Positions 46,832-54,956 of a DNA stretch of 64,000 nt are shown here, in pieces. Under the pieces are notes generated by a model that was given only the letters and a program-made list of their open reading frames with translations, searched no databases and was not told the origin of the DNA. The position numbers were made by a program, and so were the translations under genes. The number at the start of each line of letters is the position of its first letter. Within the stretch, counting starts at the first letter, position 1. The stretch is from Roseicyclus marinus (GTDB taxonomy: Bacteria > Pseudomonadota > Alphaproteobacteria > Rhodobacterales > Rhodobacteraceae): positions 1,181,001 through 1,245,000 of the forward strand of contig NZ_AP027266.1 of assembly GCF_036322625.1 (NCBI RefSeq). The letters run 5' to 3'.

Positions 46832-47191
46832 ATGACCGAAGACATTGACGAGACTGAGGGGCTGGTTCGTGCCGAACGCAGCGCGGCGCAGGCGTTGAAG
46901 GCGCTGGAGACGGCAACGCGGTTGCTGGAACGGCGGCTGGATCGGGCCCGCGCGGCAGAGGAAGAGCTGAGCGAGGGGGAGGTGGTCCAGGAGGTGAAGG
47001 CGATTGTCGCCGCCTTCCAACTGGCCATCCAGCAGGAGGCGAAGGCGCGTGAGGCAGGAAGCCGAAAATATGGGGCCGGACCCGAGGGGGGAATGCTCGA
47101 TCTTGACGCTGCCCGGGTTGAAATCCGCGGCAGGCTGGCTCGCCTCCGGGCCGCCGGAGAGGGTGGAGAGCTTTCTTGCGGGGCTGAGTGA
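46832..47191 (+). CDS. GTA protein g1, small terminase
   Basis: A 119-residue first gene of the GTA cluster. In R. capsulatus g1 was shown to act as the small terminase, which selects DNA for packaging together with g2. The protein is largely helical coiled-coil (AERSAAQALKALETATRLLE then RRLDRARAAEEELSEG), fitting a TerS oligomer, with an EVKAIVAAFQLAIQQEAK segment. It overlaps g2 by 122 bases if the g2 start chosen here is right. Confidence 0.82.
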   Translation: MTEDIDETEGLVRAERSAAQALKALETATRLLERRLDRARAAEEELSEGEVVQEVKAIVAAFQLAIQQEAKAREAGSRKYGAGPEGGMLDLDAARVEIRGRLARLRAAGEGGELSCGAE

Positions 47192-48461
47192 CGGCGCGCT
47201 GGCGGCGCTGCCCTACCTGTTCGAGTTCTGGGCGCTGCCCCACCAGCTGCCGCCCGAGGGCGATTGGCTGACCTGGGTCATCCTGGGCGGGCGGGGTGCG
47301 GGCAAGACGCGGGCCGGGTCGGAGTGGGTGCGGGCGATGGTCGAGGGACCGACGCCTGCGGCCCCCGGACGGGCAAGGCGCGTGGCGCTGGTGGGGGAGA
47401 CCTATGACCAGGCGCTCGCGGTGATGGTGAAGGGGGAGAGCGGGTTGATCGCCTGCTCTCCGCCCGACCGGTGCCCGCGCTGGATCGCGGGGGAGCGGCG
47501 GTTGGAATGGCCCAACGGGGCGGAGGCGCGGCTTTATTCCGCGCATGACCCCGAAGCGCTGAGGGGGCCGCAATTCGATGCGGCCTGGTGCGACGAGCTG
47601 GCGAAATGGCCCAAGGGCCAGGACACATGGGACATGCTGCAATTCGCGCTGCGGCTAGGGGAGGCGCCCCGGCAGGTGGTGACGACGACGCCGCGCAACA
47701 TCGGGCTGCTCAAGGCGCTGTTGGCGCGGGAGGGGACGGTGGTGACGCGGGCCGCGACGGAGGCCAATCGCGCGCATCTGGCGCCCGGTTTCCTGCGCGA
47801 GGTGCGGGCGCGCTACGGCCAGACGCGGCTGGGGCGGCAGGAGCTGGATGGCGAGATGCTTGAGGATGCCGAGGACGCGCTGTGGACGCGCGCGCGGCTG
47901 GATGGATTGCGGACCGATGCCGTGCCCGAGGGCGCAAGGGTGATCGTGGCGGTCGATCCGCCGGTGACGGGACATGCGGGATCGGATGCCTGCGGGATCG
48001 TGGTTCTGGCGGTGGTGGAAGAGGGGCCGCCGCATGATTGGCGGGCCGTGGTGCTGGAGGATGCGAGCGTGTCGGCGGCAAGCCCCAAGCAATGGGCGGA
48101 AGCGGCGGCGGCGGCCTATCACCGGCACGGGGCGGTGCGGATGGTGGCCGAGGTGAACCAGGGCGGTGACCTGGTGGCGGTGCTGATGCGGCAGGTCGAT
48201 CCGCATGTGAATTTGCGCAGCGTCCGGGCGAGCCAGGGCAAGACCGCGCGGGCCGAGCCGGTGGCCGCCCTTTATGAACAGGGGCGGGTGCGACACCTGG
48301 GCGTTCTGGCCGCGCTTGAGGACGAGATGTGCCTGATGAGCCTGAGGGGGTTCGAGGGCAGGGGCAGTCCGGACCGGGTGGATGCGCTGGTCTGGGCGGT
48401 GACCGAGGGCTTGCTGGTGCCCGGTGGGCGGGCCGCCCGGCCCCGGATCCGGGCGCTGTAG
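47070..48461 (+). CDS. GTA g2, large terminase (DNA packaging ATPase/nuclease)
   Basis: A 463-residue terminase that pumps DNA into the capsid and cuts it by the headful. Walker A GGRGAGKT at about 73-80, the Walker B region (QFDAAWCDELAKW), TTTPRN coupling motif, and the RNase H-like nuclease start VIVAVDPPVTG are intact. AGGAAG lies 8 bases before ATG 47070; later in-frame TTG 47103 or GTG 47163 would shorten the overlap with g1. Known GTA terminases lack site specificity, hence random packaging. Confidence 0.93.
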   Translation: MGPDPRGECSILTLPGLKSAAGWLASGPPERVESFLAGLSDGALAALPYLFEFWALPHQLPPEGDWLTWVILGGRGAGKTRAGSEWVRAMVEGPTPAAPGRARRVALVGETYDQALAVMVKGESGLIACSPPDRCPRWIAGERRLEWPNGAEARLYSAHDPEALRGPQFDAAWCDELAKWPKGQDTWDMLQFALRLGEAPRQVVTTTPRNIGLLKALLAREGTVVTRAATEANRAHLAPGFLREVRARYGQTRLGRQELDGEMLEDAEDALWTRARLDGLRTDAVPEGARVIVAVDPPVTGHAGSDACGIVVLAVVEEGPPHDWRAVVLEDASVSAASPKQWAEAAAAAYHRHGAVRMVAEVNQGGDLVAVLMRQVDPHVNLRSVRASQGKTARAEPVAALYEQGRVRHLGVLAALEDEMCLMSLRGFEGRGSPDRVDALVWAVTEGLLVPGGRAARPRIRAL

Positions 48462-48546
48462 GGCCGATCTGGCGAAGAAGACGAACGAAGGCTGCGGTCG
48501 CGGGTTGCGGCCCCCCTTGGCGTGGAAAGTGGCAGGAGAGTGGCGC

Positions 48547-49710
48547 ATGGTACTGGATTTCTTGCGGAAAAACCCCGTGGCGGTGCCCGAGCGCAAGGCT
48601 TCGGCCAGCGCGAGGGTGGCGTTTTGGGGGATGGGTGGGCGTGTCGCCTGGAGCCCGAGGGATGCTGTGTCGCTGACGCGGGCGGGGTTCTTGGGCAACC
48701 CGGTGGGCTTTCGGTCGGTCAGGATGATCGCGGAGGCGGCGGCGGCCTTGCCCGTGCTGTGCCAGGATGCGCGCTGCCGCTATGACAGCCACCCGGTTCT
48801 GGCGCTGATGACCCGGCCCAATCCGGGGCAGGGGCGGGCCGATCTGATGGAGGCGGTGATCACCCAGCTGATGCTGTCGGGCAATGCCTATGTCGAGGCG
48901 GTGCAGGATGGCGGCGGGGTGCCGGTGGAATTGCATGTGCTGCGCTCGGACCGGATGCATCTTGTGCCGGGGGCCGATGGCTGGCCGGTGGGCTATGATT
49001 ACGTGGTGGGGGCCAAGACCCATCGCCATGCGCCCGAGACGATCTGCCATGTGCGCTGTTTCCATCCGCAAGACGACCATTACGGGCTGGCCCCGTTGCA
49101 GGCGGCGGCCACGGCCATCGATGTGCACAATGCGGCGGCGCGGTGGTCGAAGGCGCTGCTCGACAATGCGGCGCGGCCTTCGGGGGCGATCGTCTATCGC
49201 GGCGCGGATGGCGCGGGCACGATGAGCGAGGATCAGTTCACCCGGTTGCAGGATGAACTGGCCACGCATCACCAGGGCGCAAGCAATGCGGGGCGGCCGA
49301 TGTTGCTGGAGGGGGGGCTGGATTGGAAGCCCATGGGCTTCAGCCCCAGCGACATGGAATTCCAGAAGACCAAGGAGGCGGCGGCGCGCGATATCGCGCT
49401 GGCCTTTGGCGTGCCGCCGATGCTGCTCGGGATACCGGGGGATGCGACCTATGCCAATTACGCGGAGGCGCATCGGGCGTTTTACCGGCTGACGGTGTTG
49501 CCGCTTGCGCAGAAGGTTCTGGCGCAGATGGGGCATTGGCTGGGCGGGTTGACGGGGGAGGCGATCACGCTGGCCCCCGATCTGGACCAGGTGCCGGCGC
49601 TGGCCGCCGAGCGGGAGGCGCAGTGGCGGCGCGTGGCGGAGGCCGATTTCCTGAGCGCGGGCGAGAAGCGGCGGCTCCTGGGTCTGCCGGAGCGGCCGGA
49701 GGAGGCATGA
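48547..49710 (+). CDS. GTA g3, HK97-family portal protein
   Basis: A 387-residue phage portal protein that forms the dodecameric DNA gate at one capsid vertex. Typical HK97 portal residues are LSGNAYVEAVQD, CHVRCFHPQDDHYGLAPL and FGVPPMLLGIPGDATYANYAE. AGGAGA lies 7 bases before ATG 48547. The stop overlaps the g3.5 ATG. Confidence 0.94.
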   Translation: MVLDFLRKNPVAVPERKASASARVAFWGMGGRVAWSPRDAVSLTRAGFLGNPVGFRSVRMIAEAAAALPVLCQDARCRYDSHPVLALMTRPNPGQGRADLMEAVITQLMLSGNAYVEAVQDGGGVPVELHVLRSDRMHLVPGADGWPVGYDYVVGAKTHRHAPETICHVRCFHPQDDHYGLAPLQAAATAIDVHNAAARWSKALLDNAARPSGAIVYRGADGAGTMSEDQFTRLQDELATHHQGASNAGRPMLLEGGLDWKPMGFSPSDMEFQKTKEAAARDIALAFGVPPMLLGIPGDATYANYAEAHRAFYRLTVLPLAQKVLAQMGHWLGGLTGEAITLAPDLDQVPALAAEREAQWRRVAEADFLSAGEKRRLLGLPERPEEA

Positions 49711-49952
49711 GCGAGGGCCGCGCCGGCGGGTCGCGGTATCTTTATGCGCCCTTCGACGCGGCCAGCGCGCGGATCGAGGCCAATGAACGGGTGCAGGACG
49801 AGCGCTGGCAGGCGCTGAATTACCGGCTGGAGGCGATCGAGGCGGCGCTGGACCGGTTGGAGCGGCGGCTGTGGCTGGCGGTTTTCGGCGTCGTGTCGGT
49901 GATCCTGGCGCAGGGCATCCAGGAGCTGATCCAGTTGGGCGGAGCCGGATAG
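49707..49952 (+). CDS. GTA g3.5-like head formation protein
   Basis: An 81-residue protein in the g3.5 position. It has a helical charged segment (FDAASARIEANERVQDERWQ, then LNYRLEAIEAALDRLERR) followed by a hydrophobic stretch (LWLAVFGVVSVILAQGIQEL), so it may be membrane-associated. In R. capsulatus the equivalent rcc01685 gene is needed for heads. It starts in the g3 stop (ATGA) and ends 8 bases before g4. Confidence 0.82.
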   Translation: MSEGRAGGSRYLYAPFDAASARIEANERVQDERWQALNYRLEAIEAALDRLERRLWLAVFGVVSVILAQGIQELIQLGGAG

Positions 49953-49960
49953 GAGGGCAG

Positions 49961-50542
49961 ATGCGGGAGTTTCACATCATGGGGCTGGAGACCAAGTTCG
50001 CGCGGTTCGACGCGGGCGGCGTCACGGTCACGGGCGGGCGGGAGATCGCGGGATACGCGAGCCTGTTCGGGGCCTGTGACGGGGGCGGCGACACGGTCGC
50101 GCCGGGGGCCTATGCGGGCAGCCTGACGCGGCTGGCGGGCGAGGGGCGGCGGGTCAGGATGCTGTGGCAGCATGATCCGGCCGAACCCATCGGCATCTGG
50201 GACGAGGTGCGCGAGGATGCCCGCGGGCTTTACGTCAAGGGGCGGCTTTTGCCCGAGGTGGCGCGCGCCCGGGAGGCGGCGGCGCTGATTGCGGCGGGGG
50301 CCATCGATGGGCTGTCCATCGGTTACCGCACCTTGCGCGCGACGAAGGACGGGCAGGGGCGCAGGCTCCTGTCGGAGGTGGAGCTGTGGGAAGTGTCGCT
50401 TGTGACCTTTCCCATGCTGCCCGAGGCGCGGGTGAGCGCCCTGGCCGAGGCCCGGGAGGCCAAGGCGGGCGAGGACCTGCGGGACTTGGCGCGCGCGTTT
50501 CGGGATGCGCGGGCCCGACTGGCGGCGCGCGAGCCCCGCTGA
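49961..50542 (+). CDS. GTA g4, prohead protease
   Basis: A 193-residue HK97-type serine protease that trims the capsid protein during head maturation. The catalytic His is in MLWQHDPAEPIG and the Ser in DGLSIGYRT; LWEVSLVTFPM is also typical. AGGAGGG precedes the ATG. It is followed by the capsid gene g5. Confidence 0.94.
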   Translation: MREFHIMGLETKFARFDAGGVTVTGGREIAGYASLFGACDGGGDTVAPGAYAGSLTRLAGEGRRVRMLWQHDPAEPIGIWDEVREDARGLYVKGRLLPEVARAREAAALIAAGAIDGLSIGYRTLRATKDGQGRRLLSEVELWEVSLVTFPMLPEARVSALAEAREAKAGEDLRDLARAFRDARARLAAREPR

Positions 50543-50569
50543 CCCCAAGCACAGAGTGAAAGGTGATGC

Positions 50570-51766
50570 ATGACCGAGACCCGATCGGGGGCGGCGGAAC
50601 AGCCCCCTGCGGCCAAGGCCCCAATGGTTGAGATGCGGGAGGCCCTTGGCGGTTTCCTGAGCGAATTCAGCCAGTTCCAGACCGATCTCAACACCAGGTT
50701 CGAAAAACAGGAAGAGCGTATCGCGATGCTGAGCACGAAAACCATGACCCATGCCCGCCCCCCTTTGGCCGCGGCGGCCGATCCGGGCGCCCCCCACCGC
50801 AAGGCGCTGGCGACCTATCTGCGCAACGGCGATGACGACGCGCTGCGCGGTCTGGAGCTGGAGCAGAAGGGCCTGAACACGGCGGTGAATGCCGAGGGCG
50901 GATTTCTTGTCGATCCGCAGACGGCGGAGACGATCCGGGGCGTTCTGCGCAGCGCTGCGAGCCTGCGCGCCGTCGCCAATGTCGTGCAGGTCGAGGCCAG
51001 TTCCTTTGACGTGCTGATCGACACCACCGACACCGGCGCAGGCTGGGCCGACGAGGTGACGGACACGGCCGAGACCGCCGCGCCGCAGATCGAGCGCATC
51101 TCGATCCCGCTCTACGAGCTGTCGGCGATGCCCAAGGCCTCGCAACGGCTGCTCGACGACAGCGCCTTCGACATCGAGGGATGGCTGGCGGGGCGCATCG
51201 CGGACAAGTTCGCCCGCGCCGAGGCCGCGGCCTTTGTCGGCGGGGACGGGATGGGCAAGCCCACGGGCTTTCTGAGCGGTCTGTTCCTGCCCGAGGCGAT
51301 CTGGACCTGGGGCGCGCTGGGCTATGTGGCCACGGGCACGGCGGGCGATTTCGACGCCAATGCCCCCGCCGATGCCATCGTCGACCTGGTCTATGCGCTG
51401 GGCGCGCAATACCGGGCGGGCGCGAGTTTCGTGATGAACTCGAAAACCGCCGGTGCCGTGCGCAAGATGAAGGACGCGGATGGCCGTTTCCTGTGGTCCG
51501 ACGGGCTGGCGGCGGGGGAACCGGCGCGGCTGATGGGCTATCCGGTGCTGATCGCCGAGGACATGCCCGATATCGCCGCCGACAGCGTGGCCATCGCCTT
51601 TGGTGATTTCCGGGCGGGCTACACGATCGCGGAGCGGCCCGATCTGCGGGTGCTGCGCGATCCGTTCAGCGCCAAGCCCCATGTCCTGTTCTACGCAACC
51701 AAGCGCGTGGGCGGTGCGATTTCGGATTACGCGGCGATCAAGCTGTTGAAATTCGGCCTGTCCTGA
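50570..51766 (+). CDS. GTA g5, HK97-family major capsid protein
   Basis: A 398-residue capsid protein. The N-terminal scaffolding-like delta region (about 1-100, helical: MREALGGFLSEFSQFQTDLN) is presumably removed by g4, leaving about 300 residues starting near KGLNTAVNAEGGFLVDPQTA. The HK97 fold signature GDGMGKPTGFLSG and the C-terminal VALAFGDF-like VAIAFGDFRAGYTIAERP follow. A long hairpin lies just downstream. Confidence 0.95.
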   Translation: MTETRSGAAEQPPAAKAPMVEMREALGGFLSEFSQFQTDLNTRFEKQEERIAMLSTKTMTHARPPLAAAADPGAPHRKALATYLRNGDDDALRGLELEQKGLNTAVNAEGGFLVDPQTAETIRGVLRSAASLRAVANVVQVEASSFDVLIDTTDTGAGWADEVTDTAETAAPQIERISIPLYELSAMPKASQRLLDDSAFDIEGWLAGRIADKFARAEAAAFVGGDGMGKPTGFLSGLFLPEAIWTWGALGYVATGTAGDFDANAPADAIVDLVYALGAQYRAGASFVMNSKTAGAVRKMKDADGRFLWSDGLAAGEPARLMGYPVLIAEDMPDIAADSVAIAFGDFRAGYTIAERPDLRVLRDPFSAKPHVLFYATKRVGGAISDYAAIKLLKFGLS

Positions 51767-51789
51767 CGCGCAGCGACAGATCCGGGCAA

Positions 51790-51825
51790 GCCCGTGCGGG
51801 GGCAAGACGAGCCCCCCGCACGGGC
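51790..51825 (+). other. stable hairpin downstream of the capsid gene
   Basis: A 13-bp perfect GC-rich stem, GCCCGTGCGGGGG with CCCCCGCACGGGC, loop of 10 bases, lies 24 bases after the g5 stop in the only long gap (220 bp) of the cluster. There is no T tract, so it is more likely an mRNA 3' stabiliser or processing site, or a rho-aided stop, that raises capsid over downstream genes. Confidence 0.6.
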
Positions 51826-51986
51826 CGATGACACGACATGAAACCCCGCCCCTGGCCGGTGATGGTCCAGGGGCGCGGGCGGGGCGGTGCGGCGCGCGCG
51901 ATCCAGCTGCGCGGCTCTCCGCACGAGCAGTGCGCAAGGCGCATCGCCCCAACCCTGACACCCGCGACAATTCGGAGAGATGGACA

Positions 51987-52574
51987 ATGATGATGGTCGA
52001 ACTGACCTCTGTGCCCGGCGCGGCCTTGCCCGTGGCGGAACTGGCCGATCACTTGCGGCTTGCGCGTGGGTTCCACGATGACGGCAGCCAGGACGGGCAG
52101 TTGGAAAGCTGTCTGCGCGCGGCCCTGTCGGGGATCGAGGCGCGGATCGGCAAGGCGCTGTTCCGGCGGCGTTTCGTGCTGACGCTGATGGCCTGGCATG
52201 GTCCGGGGCTGCATGTGCTGCCGATTGCGCCGGTCAGCCGGATCGACAGCGTGAAGCTGATCACGCGGGCCGGGGCCGAGACGCTGGTCGATCCGGGGCT
52301 GTACCGGTTGCAACCCGATGGTCAAAGGCCCGCGCTGGCGGCGACGGGCGCAAGCCTGCCCGCGCCGGGGCAGGGCGGAACGATCGAGGTCGAATTCACC
52401 GCCGGGTTCGCCGCGGAATGGACCGGCATTCCGGCCGATCTGAGGCAGGCGGCGCTGATCCTTGCGGGGGAATACTGGGGCCAGAACCTCGAGGCGCAAT
52501 CGGGGCTTCCCTTTGCGGTGTCGGTGCTGCTGGAGCCGCACCGGCCGCTGCGTCTGCGGGGGAATGTGCAATGA
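51987..52574 (+). CDS. GTA g6, head-tail connector protein
   Basis: A 195-residue connector (adaptor) of the phage gp6-like type, which joins the portal to the tail-side parts. VAELADHLRLARGFHDDGSQ and LRQAALILAGEYWGQN are the helical family signatures. CGGAGAG stands before the first of three ATGs (51987, 51990, 51993). The stop overlaps g7. Confidence 0.86.
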   Translation: MMMVELTSVPGAALPVAELADHLRLARGFHDDGSQDGQLESCLRAALSGIEARIGKALFRRRFVLTLMAWHGPGLHVLPIAPVSRIDSVKLITRAGAETLVDPGLYRLQPDGQRPALAATGASLPAPGQGGTIEVEFTAGFAAEWTGIPADLRQAALILAGEYWGQNLEAQSGLPFAVSVLLEPHRPLRLRGNVQ

Positions 52575-52900
52575 GCGCGCCCGAGATGAACCGGCGCCTG
52601 TTGTTGGAGGCGCCCGAGCGGCTGGAGGATGGCGCGGGAGGGTTCAGCGAGATCTGGGTCCCCCTGGGCCATGTCTGGGCGGCGGTCGAGCCGCGCGGCG
52701 CGGGGCGCGAGGGGGAACAGGCGGCGCGGATGCAGCTCAAGATCACGATGCGCGGCGTGCCCCAGGGTGCCGGCGCGCGGCCCGATGCGGCGATGCGGTT
52801 CGTCGATGGCGCGCGGATCTACCGGATCGAGGCTGTCCATGAGGGCGACACGAGGGGGCGCACGCTGGTCTGCCACGCAATCGAGGAGGTGGGGCAATGA
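52571..52900 (+). CDS. GTA g7, head closure (head-tail adaptor) protein
   Basis: A 109-residue beta-rich protein of the SPP1 gp16-like head-completion family (RLLLEAPERLEDGAGGFSEI, VWAAVEPRGAGREGEQAARM, RIYRIEAVHEGDTRGRTLVC). It plugs the connector until the tail attaches. ATGA overlaps at both ends (g6 and g8) show tight coupling. Confidence 0.86.
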   Translation: MSAPEMNRRLLLEAPERLEDGAGGFSEIWVPLGHVWAAVEPRGAGREGEQAARMQLKITMRGVPQGAGARPDAAMRFVDGARIYRIEAVHEGDTRGRTLVCHAIEEVGQ

Positions 52901-53304
52901 GCTATGGGGGTGCTGCCGCGCTTCAGGCGGCGGTCTATGGCGCGCTCGTGGCCGATCCCCTGGTGGCGAGCCTGTCGGGGGGGGCTGTGCATGATGCGCT
53001 GCCGCCGGGGCCGGTGCCGCCACTTTACGTGAGCCTTGGTCCCGAGAGCGTGCGCGATGCCTCGGACAAGACGGGGGCGGGCGCGGTGCATGATTTCGCG
53101 GTGACGGTGGTCAGCCTTGGGGCCGGGTTCGCGGGGGCCAAGGCGCTGGCGGTGGCGGTGTCGGATGCGCTGTCGGGGGCGGCGCTGGTCATGGCGCGCG
53201 GGCACCTGGTGCGGCTTGATTTCCTGCGGGCGCGCGCCCGGCGGGTGAGCGGGCAGCGCGAGATCGAGGTCTGGTTTCGCGCAAGGGTGGATCACGGGGT
53301 CTGA
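52897..53304 (+). CDS. GTA g8, DUF3168 tail terminator protein
   Basis: A 135-residue DUF3168 protein, the tail terminator that caps the tail tube and meets the head. ALQAAVYGALVADPLVASLS and PLYVSLGPESVRDASDKTG followed by VHDFAVTVVS match the family. Starts in the g7 stop. Confidence 0.86.
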   Translation: MSYGGAAALQAAVYGALVADPLVASLSGGAVHDALPPGPVPPLYVSLGPESVRDASDKTGAGAVHDFAVTVVSLGAGFAGAKALAVAVSDALSGAALVMARGHLVRLDFLRARARRVSGQREIEVWFRARVDHGV

Positions 53305-53343
53305 CAATAGGTCAGGCTGTTTCAGGCAAGGATGGAGACGGGC

Positions 53344-53757
53344 ATGGCGGCGCAGAGCGGCAAGGATCTTTTGGTGAAGGTCGACATGGATGGAACGGGC
53401 GTTTTCGAGACGCTGGCGGGGTTGCGGGCCACGCGGCTCAGTTTCAACGCCGAACAGGTGGATGTGACGAGCCTTGAATCCGCCGGGGGCTGGCGGGAAT
53501 TGCTGGCGGGAGGCGGCGTCAAATCGGCGGCCATCGCGGGGTCGGGGATTTTCCGCGACGCGGCGACGGATGAGCGCGCGCGGCAGATCTTTTTCGACGG
53601 GGCGGTGCCGGATTTCCAGGTGGTGATCCCCGATTTCGGCATCGTGGAGGGCGCGTTCCAGATCACGGCGATCGAATATGCGGGCAGCCATGACGGGGAG
53701 GCGACCTACGAGATGGCGATGGCCTCGGCCGGGCGGCTGGTCTTCACGGCGCTTTGA
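53344..53757 (+). CDS. GTA g9, major tail protein (TP901-1 type)
   Basis: A 137-residue tail tube protein. MAAQSGKDLLVKVDMDGTG, LSFNAEQVDVTSLES and YEMAMASAGRLVFTAL are typical of the TP901-1-like tube family used by GTAs. ATG 53344 is preferred over 53332 because the family begins with MAAQxGKDLL; GGATGGAG lies before it. g10 follows 3 bases later. Confidence 0.9.
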   Translation: MAAQSGKDLLVKVDMDGTGVFETLAGLRATRLSFNAEQVDVTSLESAGGWRELLAGGGVKSAAIAGSGIFRDAATDERARQIFFDGAVPDFQVVIPDFGIVEGAFQITAIEYAGSHDGEATYEMAMASAGRLVFTAL

Positions 53758-53760
53758 GGG

Positions 53761-54075
53761 ATGGCCAATCCTTGGGCGGGGGAGGTGGCGCTGGTCGTCG
53801 ATGGCGAAAGGCTGGTGGCCAAGCTGACGCTTGGGGCCTTGGCCGAGCTGGAAGCGCGGCTTGAGGCCGAGAGCCTCGCGGACCTGGTGGCGCGGTTCGA
53901 GGGCGAAAGCCTGCGGGCGGGCGATGTGCTGATGCTGGTCTGTGCGGGGTTGCGCGGCGGGGGCTGGCGGGGCGATCTGCCCGATCTCTTGTCCGCCGAG
54001 ATCGAGGGCGGCCCGCTGGAGGCGGCGCGGATGGCGGCACGGCTGTTGGCCCTGGCCTTCCGGGGGGCGGGATGA
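53761..54075 (+). CDS. GTA g10, tail assembly chaperone-like protein
   Basis: A 104-residue GTA TAC family protein (ALVVDGERLVAKLTLGALAE, LEARLEAESLADLVARFEG, AGDVLMLVCAGLRGGG). In phages the equivalent pair of chaperone proteins coats the tape measure, often made by ribosomal frameshifting; here g10 and g10.1 are separate, joined by an ATGA overlap. Confidence 0.84.
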   Translation: MANPWAGEVALVVDGERLVAKLTLGALAELEARLEAESLADLVARFEGESLRAGDVLMLVCAGLRGGGWRGDLPDLLSAEIEGGPLEAARMAARLLALAFRGAG

Positions 54076-54473
54076 GCCGCGCGCGGCTGGATTGGCCCGC
54101 GCTGATGCGGGCGGGGATGCAGGGTCTGGGCCTTCATCCCGATGTCTTCTGGCGGCTGAGCCCGGCGGAGCTGGCGCTGATGCTGGGCGAGGGGCGGGGG
54201 CCGGTGCCGATGGGGCGCGCAGGGTTCGAGGCGCTTCTGGCACGGTTTCCGGATGTGACGCGAAAGGATGCGGATGATGGCAGATCTGGACGAGGGATCG
54301 GTGGCGCTGGAGGCGCAGCTCGGCGAGCTGGAGGCGCGGCTGGGGGAGGCGGCGGGGATGACGGCGGCCTTTCAGACGGAATTGCGGGGCATGTCGGGGG
54401 TGCTGTCGGCGACAGGCCGCGAGATCGACGCGATGAGCCGGACGCTGGGCGGGGGTTTGAGGCGCGCCTTTGA
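54072..54473 (+). CDS. GTA g10.1 (rcc01693-like) small protein with an abnormal C-terminal run-on
   Basis: The first 66 residues (MSRARLDWPALMRAGMQGLG, LHPDVFWRLSPAELALMLGE, GRGPVPMGRAGFEALLARFP) match the small rcc01693 family gene before g11, likely the second tail chaperone. Family members end near the g11 start; here no stop occurs and the frame runs 200 bases into g11, adding 67 Gly/Arg/Asp-rich residues typical of out-of-frame reading. The real stop was probably lost by mutation, or the sequence has an error here. Confidence 0.75.
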   Translation: MSRARLDWPALMRAGMQGLGLHPDVFWRLSPAELALMLGEGRGPVPMGRAGFEALLARFPDVTRKDADDGRSGRGIGGAGGAARRAGGAAGGGGGDDGGLSDGIAGHVGGAVGDRPRDRRDEPDAGRGFEARL

Positions 54474-54944
54474 CGGGGTGGTGTTCGACGGGATGCGGCT
54501 GTCGGATGCGCTCAGGATGGTGGCGCGCAGCATGTCGGATGCCGCCTATACCCGCGCGATGCGGCCCGTGCAGGATGCGGTCGGATCGGCCCTGAGCGAC
54601 GGGATCGGGGGTCTGCTGGGGCGGCTTTTGCCGTTCCAGGCGGGCGGGGCCATCGCGGGGGGCGGATCATGCCCTTTGCGCGGGGGGGCGTGGTGCAGGG
54701 GCCGACGATGTTTCCCATGCGGGGCGCGACCGGCTTGATGGGCGAGGCGGGGCCCGAAGCGATCTTGCCCTTGGCGCGGGGGGCCGATGGGCGGCTGGGG
54801 GTTGCCGGGCCCGGCGGCGGCGCGGGGCCGGTGCAGGTGGTCATGAACATCACCACGCCCGATGTGCAGGGCTTTGCCCGCAGCCAGACGCAGATCGCGG
54901 CACAGATGGGCCGGGCGCTTGCGCGCGGCCAGCGCAACCGCTGA
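54277..54944 (+). pseudogene. GTA g11, tail tape-measure protein, frameshifted
   Basis: The first frame (ATG 54277, after GAAAGGA) encodes ADLDEGSVALEAQLGELEA ... RRAFDGVVFDGMRLSDALR ... LLPFQAGGAIAGGG, then goes out of frame and stops at 54738. The rest of the protein, MPFARGGVVQGPTMFPMRGA ... NITTPDVQGFARSQTQIAAQ, is in another frame, 54669-54944. Going from one to the other needs a -1 shift at GCGGGGGGCGG (54655-54665); adding one G would give AGGRIMPFARGG, as in homologues, and a protein of 222 residues, close to RcGTA g11. Either a mutation, a sequencing error, or a programmed -1 shift on G GGG GGC. Confidence 0.85.
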
Positions 54945-54956
54945 AGGGGCAGGGAC

